Shown: positions 26,796 through 35,647 of the stretch, one piece after another
Layout of the letters: the number at the start of each line of letters is the position of its first letter
Numbering within the stretch: position 1 is the stretch's first letter
Source: an uncultured Acetatifactor sp.
GTDB taxonomy: Bacteria > Bacillota > Clostridia > Lachnospirales > Lachnospiraceae
NCBI GenBank assembly: GCA_910584375.1
Contig: CAJUAH010000001.1
Coordinates: 76,560 to 140,559, forward strand
Direction: 5' to 3'
DNA length: 64,000 bases
Notes under the pieces: model-generated
Databases searched by the model: none
What the model was told of the DNA's origin: nothing
What the model saw: the letters and a program-made list of their open reading frames with translations, nothing else
Translations under genes and position numbers: made by a program

Positions 26796-27530
26796 TTGAA
26801 AAATGCGATTGTCACCGGGGCGAACAGGGGAATAGGGCGAAGTATTGTAAAGGAATTTGCCGACCACGGTATTCAAGTATGGGCCTGTGCACGCACAAAA
26901 TCAGATCAATTTGAAGAGGAGCTGGCACATTTATCAGTCAGCAAAGATGTGGCCATCACCCCAGTGTATTTCGATATTACGGATAGGGAGGCGGCGAAGG
27001 CTGCGGCAATGTCTGTTTATAAGTCGGCAGGGAGTATAGATATACTTGTCAATAATGCCGGGGTCAGCGAAGATGCTTTGTTTTTAATGTCATCGCTTGA
27101 CAGAATGGAAACTCTGTTTGACGTAAATTTTTTTTCACTATTGCACTTCACGCAAATAGTCGCAAGGCTAATGACTCGAAAGAAGGACGGCAGTATTATC
27201 AATATCGCTTCTGTTTCTGGTATCCAGAATGAAAAGGGAAGGATTGCCTATGGGAGCAGTAAAGCGGCGCTTATATTTGCAAGCAAAACCTTATCCATGG
27301 AACTTGGTCAATATGGAATACGGGTGAATACAATATGTCCGGGCTTTATTCATACAGATATGTGGGATAAGAGACCGGAAGGATTGAGGGAGCGCATTAT
27401 GGAGGAAACTCCATTGGGACGTCAGGGAACCCCGGAGGAGGTCGCCAAAGCAGCATTATTTTTGGCTACGGATGCGTCAGCATATATTACGGGAATCAAC
27501 TTGATTATTGACGGAGGCAGGATGGTCTGA
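26796..27530 (+). CDS. Short-chain dehydrogenase/reductase (copy 1)
   Basis: A 244-residue NAD(P)-dependent oxidoreductase of the FabG-like classical SDR type. It has the cofactor motif T-G-A-N-R-G-I-G near residue 8, N-N-A-G near 84, and the catalytic Y-G-S-S-K near 150. The start is a TTG at 26796 with TGGAGG nine bases upstream. It ends one base into the NeuB-like gene (TGATG), so they are coupled. Two paralogs lie at 32657 and 33421. Substrate unknown; in this setting a sugar or an aldehyde-derived ketol is likely. Confidence 0.92.
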   Translation: MKNAIVTGANRGIGRSIVKEFADHGIQVWACARTKSDQFEEELAHLSVSKDVAITPVYFDITDREAAKAAAMSVYKSAGSIDILVNNAGVSEDALFLMSSLDRMETLFDVNFFSLLHFTQIVARLMTRKKDGSIINIASVSGIQNEKGRIAYGSSKAALIFASKTLSMELGQYGIRVNTICPGFIHTDMWDKRPEGLRERIMEETPLGRQGTPEEVAKAALFLATDASAYITGINLIIDGGRMV

Positions 27531-28561
27531 TGGGAAGAATTGCGTTCGCAAGTGGAAAGGTAATAGGAAATGGCAACGGTCCTTATATTGTTGCGGAGAT
27601 GAATTCCAGCCATAGTGGAAATATTGAAACTGCCAGGAAAATGATTGACGCTGCAATGCGTTGTGGATGTGATGCCGCAAAATTTCAGTCCTGGTCAGCA
27701 GAAACGTTGTACTCTGCAGAGTATTACAGAGATAATCCGATTGCAAAGAGAATGGTAGAAAGATTTTCCATGCAGGAAGAAACCTTGGAAGAATTGGCCC
27801 ATTACTGCAGGAATCAGGGGATTGCGTTCACCTCAACTCCGTATTCGCGGCCGGAGGTTGATTTTCTGGTGAGGATGGAAGTGGATTATATTAAAATTGC
27901 ATCCATGGAACTGGACAATCTACCGTTTTTAAGATATATAGGCGCAAAGGGCATTCCAGTGGTTCTGTCTACAGGGATGGGTACTATTGAAGAGATTTGC
28001 CGTGCAGTAGAGGCAATTGAGGAGACGGGAAACAGAGATATTTGTATTTTACATTGCATATCCATATATCCCGTTGCTCTTGAAAATACGAATATAAATA
28101 ATATCCGTATGCTTCAACAGGAGTTTCCAGAATATCCAATTGGATATTCCGACCATACGCTGGGTACGGAGGCGGCGTGTGCTGCTGTCTCATTGGGTGC
28201 CGCAATGATAGAGAAACATTTTACGTTGGATAGCAGCAAAATTGGCTGGGACAATCAGATGGCGGCGGAGCCACAGATGATGCAGGAATTGGTTGAAAGA
28301 TGCCAGAAAACGCACTCTTGCCTGGGGACATATGATAGGGTAGTCCTTCCAGAAGAATGGGAACAAAGAAAGAAAATGCGCAGGAGCATTGTTGCGAACC
28401 GGGAGCTCGACGCAGGGCATATCTTACAGATGGAAGATATGGATGCAAAACGTCCGGGGGACGGGCTGCCTCCAAGTGACTACGGGAAGATAGCAGGAAA
28501 AAGAATCAAGCGCAGGATTGAGGCGGGTGGAATGATTAGAGAGGAAGATTTGTATGATTGA
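27530..28561 (+). CDS. NeuB-family nonulosonate synthase
   Basis: A 343-residue enzyme that condenses phosphoenolpyruvate with an aldose-type substrate to give a nonulosonic acid (sialic, legionaminic or pseudaminic type). The TIM barrel (1-270) has the usual Y-I-V-A-E-M-N-S-S-H-S-G start, K-F-Q-S-W near 49, G-Y-S-D-H-T-L-G near 205 and E-K-H-F-T-L-D near 225. A SAF (antifreeze-like) domain follows (about 280-340, R-S-I-V-A). None of the usual partners (NeuC, PseB/C/H/G, NeuA/PseF) are in the window, so its acceptor aldehyde is unknown. Confidence 0.93.
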   Translation: MGRIAFASGKVIGNGNGPYIVAEMNSSHSGNIETARKMIDAAMRCGCDAAKFQSWSAETLYSAEYYRDNPIAKRMVERFSMQEETLEELAHYCRNQGIAFTSTPYSRPEVDFLVRMEVDYIKIASMELDNLPFLRYIGAKGIPVVLSTGMGTIEEICRAVEAIEETGNRDICILHCISIYPVALENTNINNIRMLQQEFPEYPIGYSDHTLGTEAACAAVSLGAAMIEKHFTLDSSKIGWDNQMAAEPQMMQELVERCQKTHSCLGTYDRVVLPEEWEQRKKMRRSIVANRELDAGHILQMEDMDAKRPGDGLPPSDYGKIAGKRIKRRIEAGGMIREEDLYD

Positions 28562-29639
28562 AGATTTCCATAGGATATCGCCGTATTCACTCAGTGCAGG
28601 AGATAAAAGCGCATTGCTTCTGGCGGAGCTTAAAGATTTGGTTATGTCGCATTATGAGCGCTGTGAGATGTACCGTAATATATTGTATGCGCTTGGCTAT
28701 AGCCCTGCAACAATCCGCAGGATTGAAAAGCTGGAAAATATTCCGTTTCTGCCGGTCAGAATATTTAAAGAGCTGGAGTTGAAGAGCATCCCAGAGAGTG
28801 AGGTTTTCAAAGTGATGAAGTCATCTGGGACAACTGGGCAGCAACAGTCAAAGATTTTTCTGAATAAGGAGACTGCTATATTGCAACAAAAAGTATTGCT
28901 TCGTATCCTTGGAGATTTTGTTGGCTCGAAAAGACTTCCGATGCTCGTGATTGATACGCCGCAGGTCATCCGCGACAGGAGAATGTTTTCTGCAAGGGGA
29001 GCCACCATAATGGGGCTGGATTTTGCGGCGAAAAAGATGGTGTTTGCTTTAAATGAAGATATGACGTTAAATGTGAACGTTGTAAAAAACTTTCTTGAGG
29101 AGTACGGTGGAGAAAGGTTTCTGCTTTTTGGATTCACCTTTATGGTATGGCAGTCATTTTTCGATGAGATTGAGAAAAGAGGCGTGGAATTGGACTGTTC
29201 CAATGGATATCTGTTGACTGGCGGTGGCTGGAAGAAATTGCAGTCCCAGGCCGTTACTTCTGAAAAATTTAAGCAACGGGGTAGTGAAGTATGCGGGTTG
29301 CATCATTTTATGGATCATTATAGTATGGCGGAGCAGTCGGGATGTATCTATGCAGAATGTGAGAATGGACATCTTCATGCAAGTGTATATTCAGATATAA
29401 TAGTGAGGCACACAGAAGACTTCTCTCCATGTGCCATAGGAGAAAAAGGAATCGTTCAGGTGTTGTCAGTTTTGCCGGAATCTTATCCTGGCAATTCACT
29501 TCTGACAGAGGATGAGGGAATGGTGCTGGGAGAAGATGACTGTCCCTGCGGCAGAAAAGGGAAATATATAAAGATACTGGGACGTATAAAGAATGCCGAG
29601 ATCAGGGGGTGCAGCGATACTTATGCAGCTGGGAGATAA
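28554..29639 (+). CDS. LuxE-like acyl-protein synthetase (stand-alone)
   Basis: A 361-residue member of the LuxE/PaaK adenylating family. It activates a carboxylic acid as an acyl-AMP and passes it, through its own cysteine, to a LuxC reductase. The AMP-binding motif is K-S-S-G-T-T-G-Q-Q near residue 90; G-G-G-W-K-K lies near 223. The C-terminus ends R-G-C-S-D-T-Y-A, whose cysteine sits where the acyl-carrying cysteine of LuxE is expected. It overlaps neuB by eight bases, and the LuxC-like gene begins inside its end. The N-terminal halves of this and the fused protein at 37780 are clear paralogs. No luciferase genes are present. Confidence 0.88.
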   Translation: MIEDFHRISPYSLSAGDKSALLLAELKDLVMSHYERCEMYRNILYALGYSPATIRRIEKLENIPFLPVRIFKELELKSIPESEVFKVMKSSGTTGQQQSKIFLNKETAILQQKVLLRILGDFVGSKRLPMLVIDTPQVIRDRRMFSARGATIMGLDFAAKKMVFALNEDMTLNVNVVKNFLEEYGGERFLLFGFTFMVWQSFFDEIEKRGVELDCSNGYLLTGGGWKKLQSQAVTSEKFKQRGSEVCGLHHFMDHYSMAEQSGCIYAECENGHLHASVYSDIIVRHTEDFSPCAIGEKGIVQVLSVLPESYPGNSLLTEDEGMVLGEDDCPCGRKGKYIKILGRIKNAEIRGCSDTYAAGR

Positions 29640-30816
29640 AACTCTTCATTTCCTCGTAGGAAATAGTGATATTCTCAATAGAATGGCAGAGGTGAAGTGT
29701 TTGGAGGTGTTTAATGATGATATTCTTCTGTTTTTGGATGAATTGTCGTCTTTGCTTCTGCAGGACAGGTCTTTGCGGAAATATTCAGACGTAGTATCCT
29801 TTGCGTTCTGGATCAGGAAAAGAAACCTTGAAAGTTTAGGAAAAAAATATAAGGGTGGTCAGCTTAAGCTTGGAAGAGGAATAGCTTTTCATATAACTCC
29901 ATCTAATATACCGATACAATTTGCAGTATCGCTTGTGTATGGATTGCTTTCAGGTAATATTAATATTATAAGAATTTCAGATAGGCAATTTGAGGAAGTT
30001 GATGTGATTTGCCAATCCGTCAATCAACTGTTAAGCAAGCAGAAGTTCAGTCATTTGAGAGAGTATATGTGTATCGTCAGATATGGGCATAATGCTGAAC
30101 TTACCCGCCAGTTGTCCAGTATTTGCGATGCCAGAATTGTATGGGGGGGTAATGCCACGATAGATAGTATCCGTAGATTCATCATTCCTCCAAGGGCGGT
30201 GGAGTTGTGTTTTGCAGATAGAGATTCTATTTGCCTGATTGATGCCGATCAGTATTTGGCAGCAGACCATGAGACACTTGCAAGAGACTTTTACAATGAT
30301 ACCTTCTACGTGGATCAAAATGCTTGCAGCTCCCCGCGTATTGTGGTCTGGTTTGGGAAAAGGGTGAGTGATGCAAAAAAAATCTTTTGGGACATGTTGA
30401 GCAAAGAGGTAAAAAATTATGAGATATCGCCGATTGCTGGCAGTGAGAAATTGCTGAGGTTCTGTGTCTTAGCGGCAAAGGACAGGGAGGTATCTTATAC
30501 AGCCTCTGACGGTGTGAAGATAGTTAGAGTGGAGATTAAGCATCTTTCCGAGTGGCTTTTGGATCATAAAGCGGGTATGGGATATTTTTTTGAATATACA
30601 GCAAACAATTTAGAGGAGATTCTTCCTCTGCTGCGGAAATCATGTCAAACAGTTAGTTATTATGGAGTGAGCGTTGAAGATATTAAAGCGATGATTGGAA
30701 AGTATGGGGTACGTGGAGTGGACAGGATAGTTCCCATGGGGCATACGCAGGAATTGTCATTGAAGTGGGACGGTGTTGACATTGTTGAAACTCTTTCCAG
30801 AACAATCTATGATTAA
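29623..30816 (+). CDS. LuxC-like acyl-CoA/acyl-protein reductase (stand-alone)
   Basis: A 397-residue aldehyde-dehydrogenase-fold enzyme that reduces an enzyme-bound acyl thioester to an aldehyde with NAD(P)H. It has the LuxC motif G-R-G-I-A-F-H-I-T-P-S-N-I-P near residue 85, and a probable nucleophile cysteine in D-Q-N-A-C-S-S-P-R near 236. The ATG at 29623 is chosen, although its ribosome-binding site is weak; an in-frame ATG at 29593 lies deeper in luxE. The reading frame is shifted relative to luxE, while the paralog at 37780 is one continuous protein, so split and fused forms coexist. Confidence 0.88.
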   Translation: MQLGDKTLHFLVGNSDILNRMAEVKCLEVFNDDILLFLDELSSLLLQDRSLRKYSDVVSFAFWIRKRNLESLGKKYKGGQLKLGRGIAFHITPSNIPIQFAVSLVYGLLSGNINIIRISDRQFEEVDVICQSVNQLLSKQKFSHLREYMCIVRYGHNAELTRQLSSICDARIVWGGNATIDSIRRFIIPPRAVELCFADRDSICLIDADQYLAADHETLARDFYNDTFYVDQNACSSPRIVVWFGKRVSDAKKIFWDMLSKEVKNYEISPIAGSEKLLRFCVLAAKDREVSYTASDGVKIVRVEIKHLSEWLLDHKAGMGYFFEYTANNLEEILPLLRKSCQTVSYYGVSVEDIKAMIGKYGVRGVDRIVPMGHTQELSLKWDGVDIVETLSRTIYD

Positions 30817-30867
30817 TTGATTCAAGTATTTTAAACATACTCGTATAGATCGGGGGAATGAAATTAA

Positions 30868-31683
30868 GTGAACCAAAGCGATTTGATCTTGCATAAAGAG
30901 CAGGCATTGAAAGTTCGTCAGAAAATTATTCAGGTGGGAGAATATTGCAAAGAGAAGGTACACTGGGCAAGTTCTTTGTCCTGTGTAGAAATTTTGATAT
31001 ACATTATGACTGAAATATCAAATTGCGCGAACAGCAGAATTCCGAATGAATGCAAGGACGTGGTGGTAGTCAGCAAAGGGCATGCGGCGTTGGCGCAATA
31101 TGCAGTTATGAATGAATTAGGTCTCATAAACGAAGAATTCATAGAATTATATCAAAAAAACGGATCGAGTTATCCAGAGGAGCTAGTAAAAGATGAAAAG
31201 TTGGGAATTGAATGTTCAACTGGGAGTTTAGGACTCGGTTTGCCATATTGTGTTGGAATGGCGATTTATTTTCTGAGACGTAGAAAAGACAGACGAATAT
31301 TTTGTATAGCAGGTGATGGCGAGTGTGATGAGGGGTCCGTCTGGGAGGCGATTATGCTTGCGGGACAGCACAGACTAAATAACTTGTTTTTTGTGGTTGA
31401 CTTTAACGGATTGCAGGCGGATGGAAACACGGACAATATTATTTCATGGAAAAACATGCAAAAACAAATAGAATCATTCGGATGGAATGTTTTGATTGCG
31501 GACGGACATGATTTTACAGAATTGGATTTGGCCTTTAGTGCTATTTCCGAAAAGCCGACAGCAATCATAGCGAAAACAATAAAAGGGAAAGGCATTTCCT
31601 TTATGGAAAATGATTATTCATGGCATGATAGAGCATTAAGCAAAGAACTTTTGAAGAGAGCAAAAATGGAGATTGGATTATAA
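30868..31683 (+). CDS. Transketolase, N-terminal (thiamine-diphosphate-binding) subunit
   Basis: A 271-residue half transketolase. The ThDP motif is G-D-G-E-C-D-E-G-S-V-W-E-A near residue 150, closing with V-D-F-N-G-L-Q. The start is a GTG at 30868 behind gggggaat. The C-terminal subunit follows immediately. Together they would move a two-carbon ketol unit between a ketose phosphate and an aldehyde. A split transketolase inside a glycosylation island, next to aldehyde-making LuxE/LuxC, suggests a dedicated biosynthetic job rather than central metabolism. The gene is markedly AT-rich compared with the window edges. Confidence 0.93.
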   Translation: MNQSDLILHKEQALKVRQKIIQVGEYCKEKVHWASSLSCVEILIYIMTEISNCANSRIPNECKDVVVVSKGHAALAQYAVMNELGLINEEFIELYQKNGSSYPEELVKDEKLGIECSTGSLGLGLPYCVGMAIYFLRRRKDRRIFCIAGDGECDEGSVWEAIMLAGQHRLNNLFFVVDFNGLQADGNTDNIISWKNMQKQIESFGWNVLIADGHDFTELDLAFSAISEKPTAIIAKTIKGKGISFMENDYSWHDRALSKELLKRAKMEIGL

Positions 31684-32655
31684 ATGTTGACTTGTAGCAG
31701 AAAAAACAGGTTGTTTCTTTCGCATATGGGCGCTCAGGGAGCACTTGGGCAGGCTGTGTATGACATGGCAAAAGATGGGGGCGATTTCTTTGTTGTATCC
31801 GCAGACTTGGCAGTTGCTTCCGGGTTTTCCAGATTTATGGAAGAGTATAGTGATAACTTTATTAATGTTGGTATAGCAGAGCAGAATTTAATATCAGTTG
31901 CTGCAGGAATAGCTCAGGAGTCCTTACCTGTCATTGCAACATCGTGGGGAGCATTTGCAAGTTATCGCTGTGCTGATCAGATTCGCAATTTTTTAGGGTT
32001 TATGAATGCCAATGTCAAGGTTGTGGGAATGGGAAGTGGTATGGCCATATCCAGATTTGGAGGTTCACATTATGGAATTGGTGATCTCTCGTTGATGCGG
32101 GGAATACCAGGGCTGACTATTATTGCGCCATGTGATGGCATGGAAATATATTACGCTGTCTATGAGGCGATGAAAACAAAGAACCCCACATATGTCAGGC
32201 TGACAGGAGGAGACAGACTTCCGATTATTAACAAGGATTCCCAATATAGATTTGAGATAGGGAAAGCTAATGTATTATTGGAGGGCGAGGATGTTTTAAT
32301 TGTGGCATGTGGTACATTGCTGGAAGAATGTATCCGTGCGGCAGAGATTTTGAGCAGTCGCCAAATATCTTCAACCATACTCAATATGCACACTATTAAG
32401 CCATTAGATGTTGAGGCAATCACGGGAAGATTGACACATAAATTAATTGTCACAATAGAAGAACATAATACTGCTGGTGGCTTGGGAGGGGCAGTAGCGG
32501 AGGCGCTTGCAGGCGTGGTCGATAAGCCAAAGCATATATTGCTTGGAATTGACGATTTTGTCCCGTTGGCGGGTGATTATTGTTACTTGTTGGAAAAGTG
32601 TGGGTTGTTAGCAATGCAGATTGCGGATCGAATCAGTAATGCATTGGAGATGTGA
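31684..32655 (+). CDS. Transketolase, C-terminal subunit
   Basis: A 323-residue partner containing the pyrimidine-binding domain (about 10-170, with N-V-G-I-A-E-Q-N-L-I near 59, the conserved glutamate that activates ThDP) and the C-terminal regulatory domain (about 190-315). It begins directly after the stop of the N-terminal subunit, as expected for an obligate pair. Length is normal for the split form, also seen in DXP-synthase-like and antibiotic branched-sugar pathways. Confidence 0.93.
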   Translation: MLTCSRKNRLFLSHMGAQGALGQAVYDMAKDGGDFFVVSADLAVASGFSRFMEEYSDNFINVGIAEQNLISVAAGIAQESLPVIATSWGAFASYRCADQIRNFLGFMNANVKVVGMGSGMAISRFGGSHYGIGDLSLMRGIPGLTIIAPCDGMEIYYAVYEAMKTKNPTYVRLTGGDRLPIINKDSQYRFEIGKANVLLEGEDVLIVACGTLLEECIRAAEILSSRQISSTILNMHTIKPLDVEAITGRLTHKLIVTIEEHNTAGGLGGAVAEALAGVVDKPKHILLGIDDFVPLAGDYCYLLEKCGLLAMQIADRISNALEM

Positions 32656-32656
32656 A

Positions 32657-33394
32657 ATGTCGAATATAATAATAACGGGATGCAACAGAGGGATTGGAAA
32701 AGCTATACTTGAAAAATTCGCAAGTAATGGATGGAATATTTGGGCGCATATGAGGCATAAAAACGAGGAGTTTGAGTCATATTTATTAAATCTTGCTGTT
32801 GAAAATCATATATGGATAAAACCGATTTATTTTGATCTGGGAGATGAAGTGCAGATCAAAGAAAGCATGAAGAATATTTTTTCGGAAAAAAAGGAAATTG
32901 ACGTCTTGGTCAATAATGCTGGAATAGGAAATTATGAGATATTTCAGAGAACAACAATTCAAAAAGCAAGAGAACTGTTTGAAATCAATTTTTTTGCCCC
33001 ATATCAGATTATTCAATATTGTCTTAAGAAAATGGTTTTACAAAAAAGAGGGGTCATCATCAATATTTCTTCTATTGCATCACTGGATGCAAATAGTGGA
33101 GATAGTGTCTACGGAGCATCGAAAGCAGCTATGAATTTGTTGACCAAAGATTTAGCAGCTGAGGTGGGAAAATTTGGTATTCGGGTGAATGCAGTTGCTC
33201 CAGGACCGGTCGAAACAGAGATGTTAGAAAGAAATCATTTTAGAAAGCTTACAATGCATTCGTTATTGGAGAGAATAGCTTTAGAACGGATTGCAACTAC
33301 ACAGGATATCGCCAACGTGGTTTACTTCCTGTCCACAGATGACGCATCATACATCAATGGTGAGGTAATTAGGATAGATGGTGGAAGAAAATAA
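32657..33394 (+). CDS. Short-chain dehydrogenase/reductase (copy 2)
   Basis: A 245-residue classical SDR with T-G-C-N-R-G-I-G near residue 7, N-N-A-G near 84, and catalytic Y-G-A-S-K near 150; the tail I-N-G-E-V-I-R-I-D-G-G is typical. The ATG at 32657, with ggaga upstream, is preferred over an in-frame start inside the transketolase gene. It is clearly paralogous to the SDRs at 26796 and 33421. The region is strongly AT-rich (16 of 60 bases G or C at 32761-32820 by my count). Confidence 0.92.
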   Translation: MSNIIITGCNRGIGKAILEKFASNGWNIWAHMRHKNEEFESYLLNLAVENHIWIKPIYFDLGDEVQIKESMKNIFSEKKEIDVLVNNAGIGNYEIFQRTTIQKARELFEINFFAPYQIIQYCLKKMVLQKRGVIINISSIASLDANSGDSVYGASKAAMNLLTKDLAAEVGKFGIRVNAVAPGPVETEMLERNHFRKLTMHSLLERIALERIATTQDIANVVYFLSTDDASYINGEVIRIDGGRK

Positions 33395-33420
33395 AATTGT
33401 CAAGAAAGGCGGAGATTTAT

Positions 33421-34151
33421 ATGGAAAGAAAAACGGTATTTATAACAGGTAGTAATAGGGGAATTGGCAAGGCAATTCTGAAAAAGTTTGTTGAGGAAGA
33501 ATATAATATTGTAGCGTGTGCCAGAAAAGATGCGGGGGGAGATTCTTAGAGGGTTTGCAAAAAAAGCATGGGATTGAAATCCATAAAGCCATATTCGACA
33601 TGACGGATTCTTCCGCTATGAAGTCCGAGATATTAAGATTAAAGAAAGAGAGGATAGAAATAGACACATTAGTTAATTGTGCAGGCGTTGCGGGGGGCAA
33701 CCTGCTGGCTATTACGCCGATGAAAGAGATTCGGGAAATATTTGACGTCAATTTGTTTTCGTACATGGAGCTCACACAGCTGCTCATTAAACCAATGATA
33801 AGAAGAAAACAAGGAAATATCATTAATATTGCGTCTTTTGAAGGAATCAATCTGTATCCGGGGAACTCGGCATACGGAGTTTCTAAAGCGGCGGTGATAG
33901 CTTGGACCAAGACACTTGCAAGAGAGGTCGGGGACTTTGGGATACGTGTTAATGCGGTTGCTCCGGGGTTTGTAGACACGGAGATGGTTCTGAATACGGG
34001 GGAACATGAGAGGAACCAAATACTGGAAAACAGTGCGTTTAAAAGGTTAGCTACTCCAAAAGAAATAGCTGACGTAGTGTATTTTCTCGCGTCAGATAGC
34101 GCCTCTTTTATCACTGGTGAAGTAATACGTGCAGATGGCGGAATGATTTAG
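33421..34151 (+). pseudogene. Short-chain dehydrogenase/reductase (copy 3), frameshifted at a G6 tract
   Basis: The ATG at 33421 opens with the SDR cofactor motif T-G-S-N-R-G-I-G and runs 41 codons to a TAG just after G6 at 33534-33539. The rest of the SDR, with N-C-A-G and catalytic Y-G-V-S-K, continues in the -1 frame to 34151. One extra G (G7) would restore a single 243-residue protein: ...K-D-A-G-G-R-F-L-E-G-L... The break is therefore a one-base loss in a homopolymer, real or a sequencing error. A later internal start at 33516 would lack the cofactor motif. A phase-variable gene is possible. Confidence 0.85.
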
Positions 34152-34213
34152 AATAAAAAGACAATGGGCATGAGAGCCTACAAATATAACGATATAGAAA
34201 GGAGAAACAGAGT

Positions 34214-34453
34214 ATGAGTAATAAGGAAAAGTATGTACAGGCATTTGTAGAGGCGTTGGAGGTCGAGGAAAGCATCGTGGAGGGATTGGAGTATCAGGCT
34301 ATTGCAGAATGGGACTCTGTAGGGCATATGTCCTTGATTGCGGCTATTGAGGAGGCATTCGATATAATGATGGACACAGATGATATAATTGATTTCAGTT
34401 CCTATGAGAAGGGAAAGGAAATTTTAACGTCTAATTACGGTATTGAGTTTTGA
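34214..34453 (+). CDS. Acyl carrier protein
   Basis: A 79-residue acidic, helical carrier protein. Ser35 in W-D-S-V-G-H-M is the phosphopantetheine site. An aaaggag ribosome-binding site precedes the ATG. It sits between the frameshifted SDR and a radical SAM gene, upstream of an AMP-dependent ligase and a type II thioesterase. It is therefore likely the dedicated carrier on which the acid substrate is activated, edited and reduced in this island, not the fatty-acid synthase ACP. Confidence 0.92.
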   Translation: MSNKEKYVQAFVEALEVEESIVEGLEYQAIAEWDSVGHMSLIAAIEEAFDIMMDTDDIIDFSSYEKGKEILTSNYGIEF

Positions 34454-34474
34454 CGCATAAAGAGGAGGGTATGT

Positions 34475-35635
34475 ATGAGACTCGCAGTGATCGCGCATGC
34501 GATGCATAGAGAATGGATACTTCAGGTTTTTTCTTTTCATTCAGAATTTTGTGCTAAAGTCGTATGTTTTGTTGACTGGATCGATGGGGATAAAACGACA
34601 GAAAGTATTCCGACTATTGCATTGGAAGATTTAGGCGCATATGAATATGACTCAATACTGATTGCTGTTCCGTGGCCGGGACGGGTCAATCAGCTTTACC
34701 TTGCGTTGCGTGATTTACAGATAACCGGTGACATATATGCGATTCGTCCCACTATGATAGAGGCGAAAAGGGATTTTATCTGCGGGGAAATTTTTGATCC
34801 TTTTCTTGTTGACAAGATCGCCATGGACGCCCCAAGGCCCTTCATGCATCTATTAGAGACACATGTGTGTGATGACTGCAATTTGAACTGTAAGGCGTGT
34901 ACGCATTTTGCCCCGTTTATCCCCCAAAGACAGAAAGCAGATATTGATCTATTTGAGAAATCCATGTTTAAGATTTCACAGATCTTTTCGGGTATTGGGT
35001 TAATATCTATATTGGGCGGCGAGGCGCTTTTGGAGCCTGATCTTTGTGTGATGATGATTCGTATTAGTCGGAAATATTTTCCGAATTCAGGTATAATGCT
35101 TACAACCAATGGGCTGTTGGTTCCTGCAATGAAACCGGAATTTTGGGATAATGTAAGGACAAATGATGTTTTTGTAAATGTCACGCCGTACCCGCCTACA
35201 CGAAAAATGGTTCCGGCTATTTTGGATGTTTTTCATAAATATAATGTAAAATATGACCCCAGGATTGAAACACAGGAAATACAGACATTCGCAAAGTTTA
35301 TGAGTTTGGAGCCGATCTATGATGCACAGAGGAACAATGAGATGTGTGCAGGGGCGGGATGCTATCAGTTGAGGAATGGATATCTTGGGAAATGCCCGGA
35401 AAGCATGTATATTGATTTTATGGCGGAAAGTTTGGGCAAATCTCCCACAGATCTCAGGGCAAAGGATGCGGTCAATATACTGGAAGCGGATAGCGGTATG
35501 GAAGTGCTTAGGAAATTATGTGCTCCGTGTGATATGTGCCGTAAATGCGCAAAGGAACTGCGGAAAGACATAAGATGGGAGAGGATCGATAAGATTCCCG
35601 ATCCCAGAGACTGGCTGATTTGTTCGCCCCAGTAG
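34475..35635 (+). CDS. Radical SAM enzyme with N-terminal Rossmann-like domain and C-terminal cysteine cluster
   Basis: A 386-residue protein. The first 110 residues are a Rossmann-like unit related in look to those in four neighbouring proteins. The radical SAM ligands are in C-N-L-N-C-K-A-C (CxxxCxxC) near residue 134, with S-I-L-G-G-E-A-L-L-E-P near 188. A C-terminal cysteine group (C-A-P-C-D-M-C-R-K-C) resembles a SPASM-type auxiliary cluster. Reaction unknown. Its place between the ACP and the acyl ligase suggests it acts on a carrier-bound or sugar intermediate. Confidence 0.84.
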   Translation: MRLAVIAHAMHREWILQVFSFHSEFCAKVVCFVDWIDGDKTTESIPTIALEDLGAYEYDSILIAVPWPGRVNQLYLALRDLQITGDIYAIRPTMIEAKRDFICGEIFDPFLVDKIAMDAPRPFMHLLETHVCDDCNLNCKACTHFAPFIPQRQKADIDLFEKSMFKISQIFSGIGLISILGGEALLEPDLCVMMIRISRKYFPNSGIMLTTNGLLVPAMKPEFWDNVRTNDVFVNVTPYPPTRKMVPAILDVFHKYNVKYDPRIETQEIQTFAKFMSLEPIYDAQRNNEMCAGAGCYQLRNGYLGKCPESMYIDFMAESLGKSPTDLRAKDAVNILEADSGMEVLRKLCAPCDMCRKCAKELRKDIRWERIDKIPDPRDWLICSPQ

Positions 35636-35647
35636 AGGAGAGTAACT

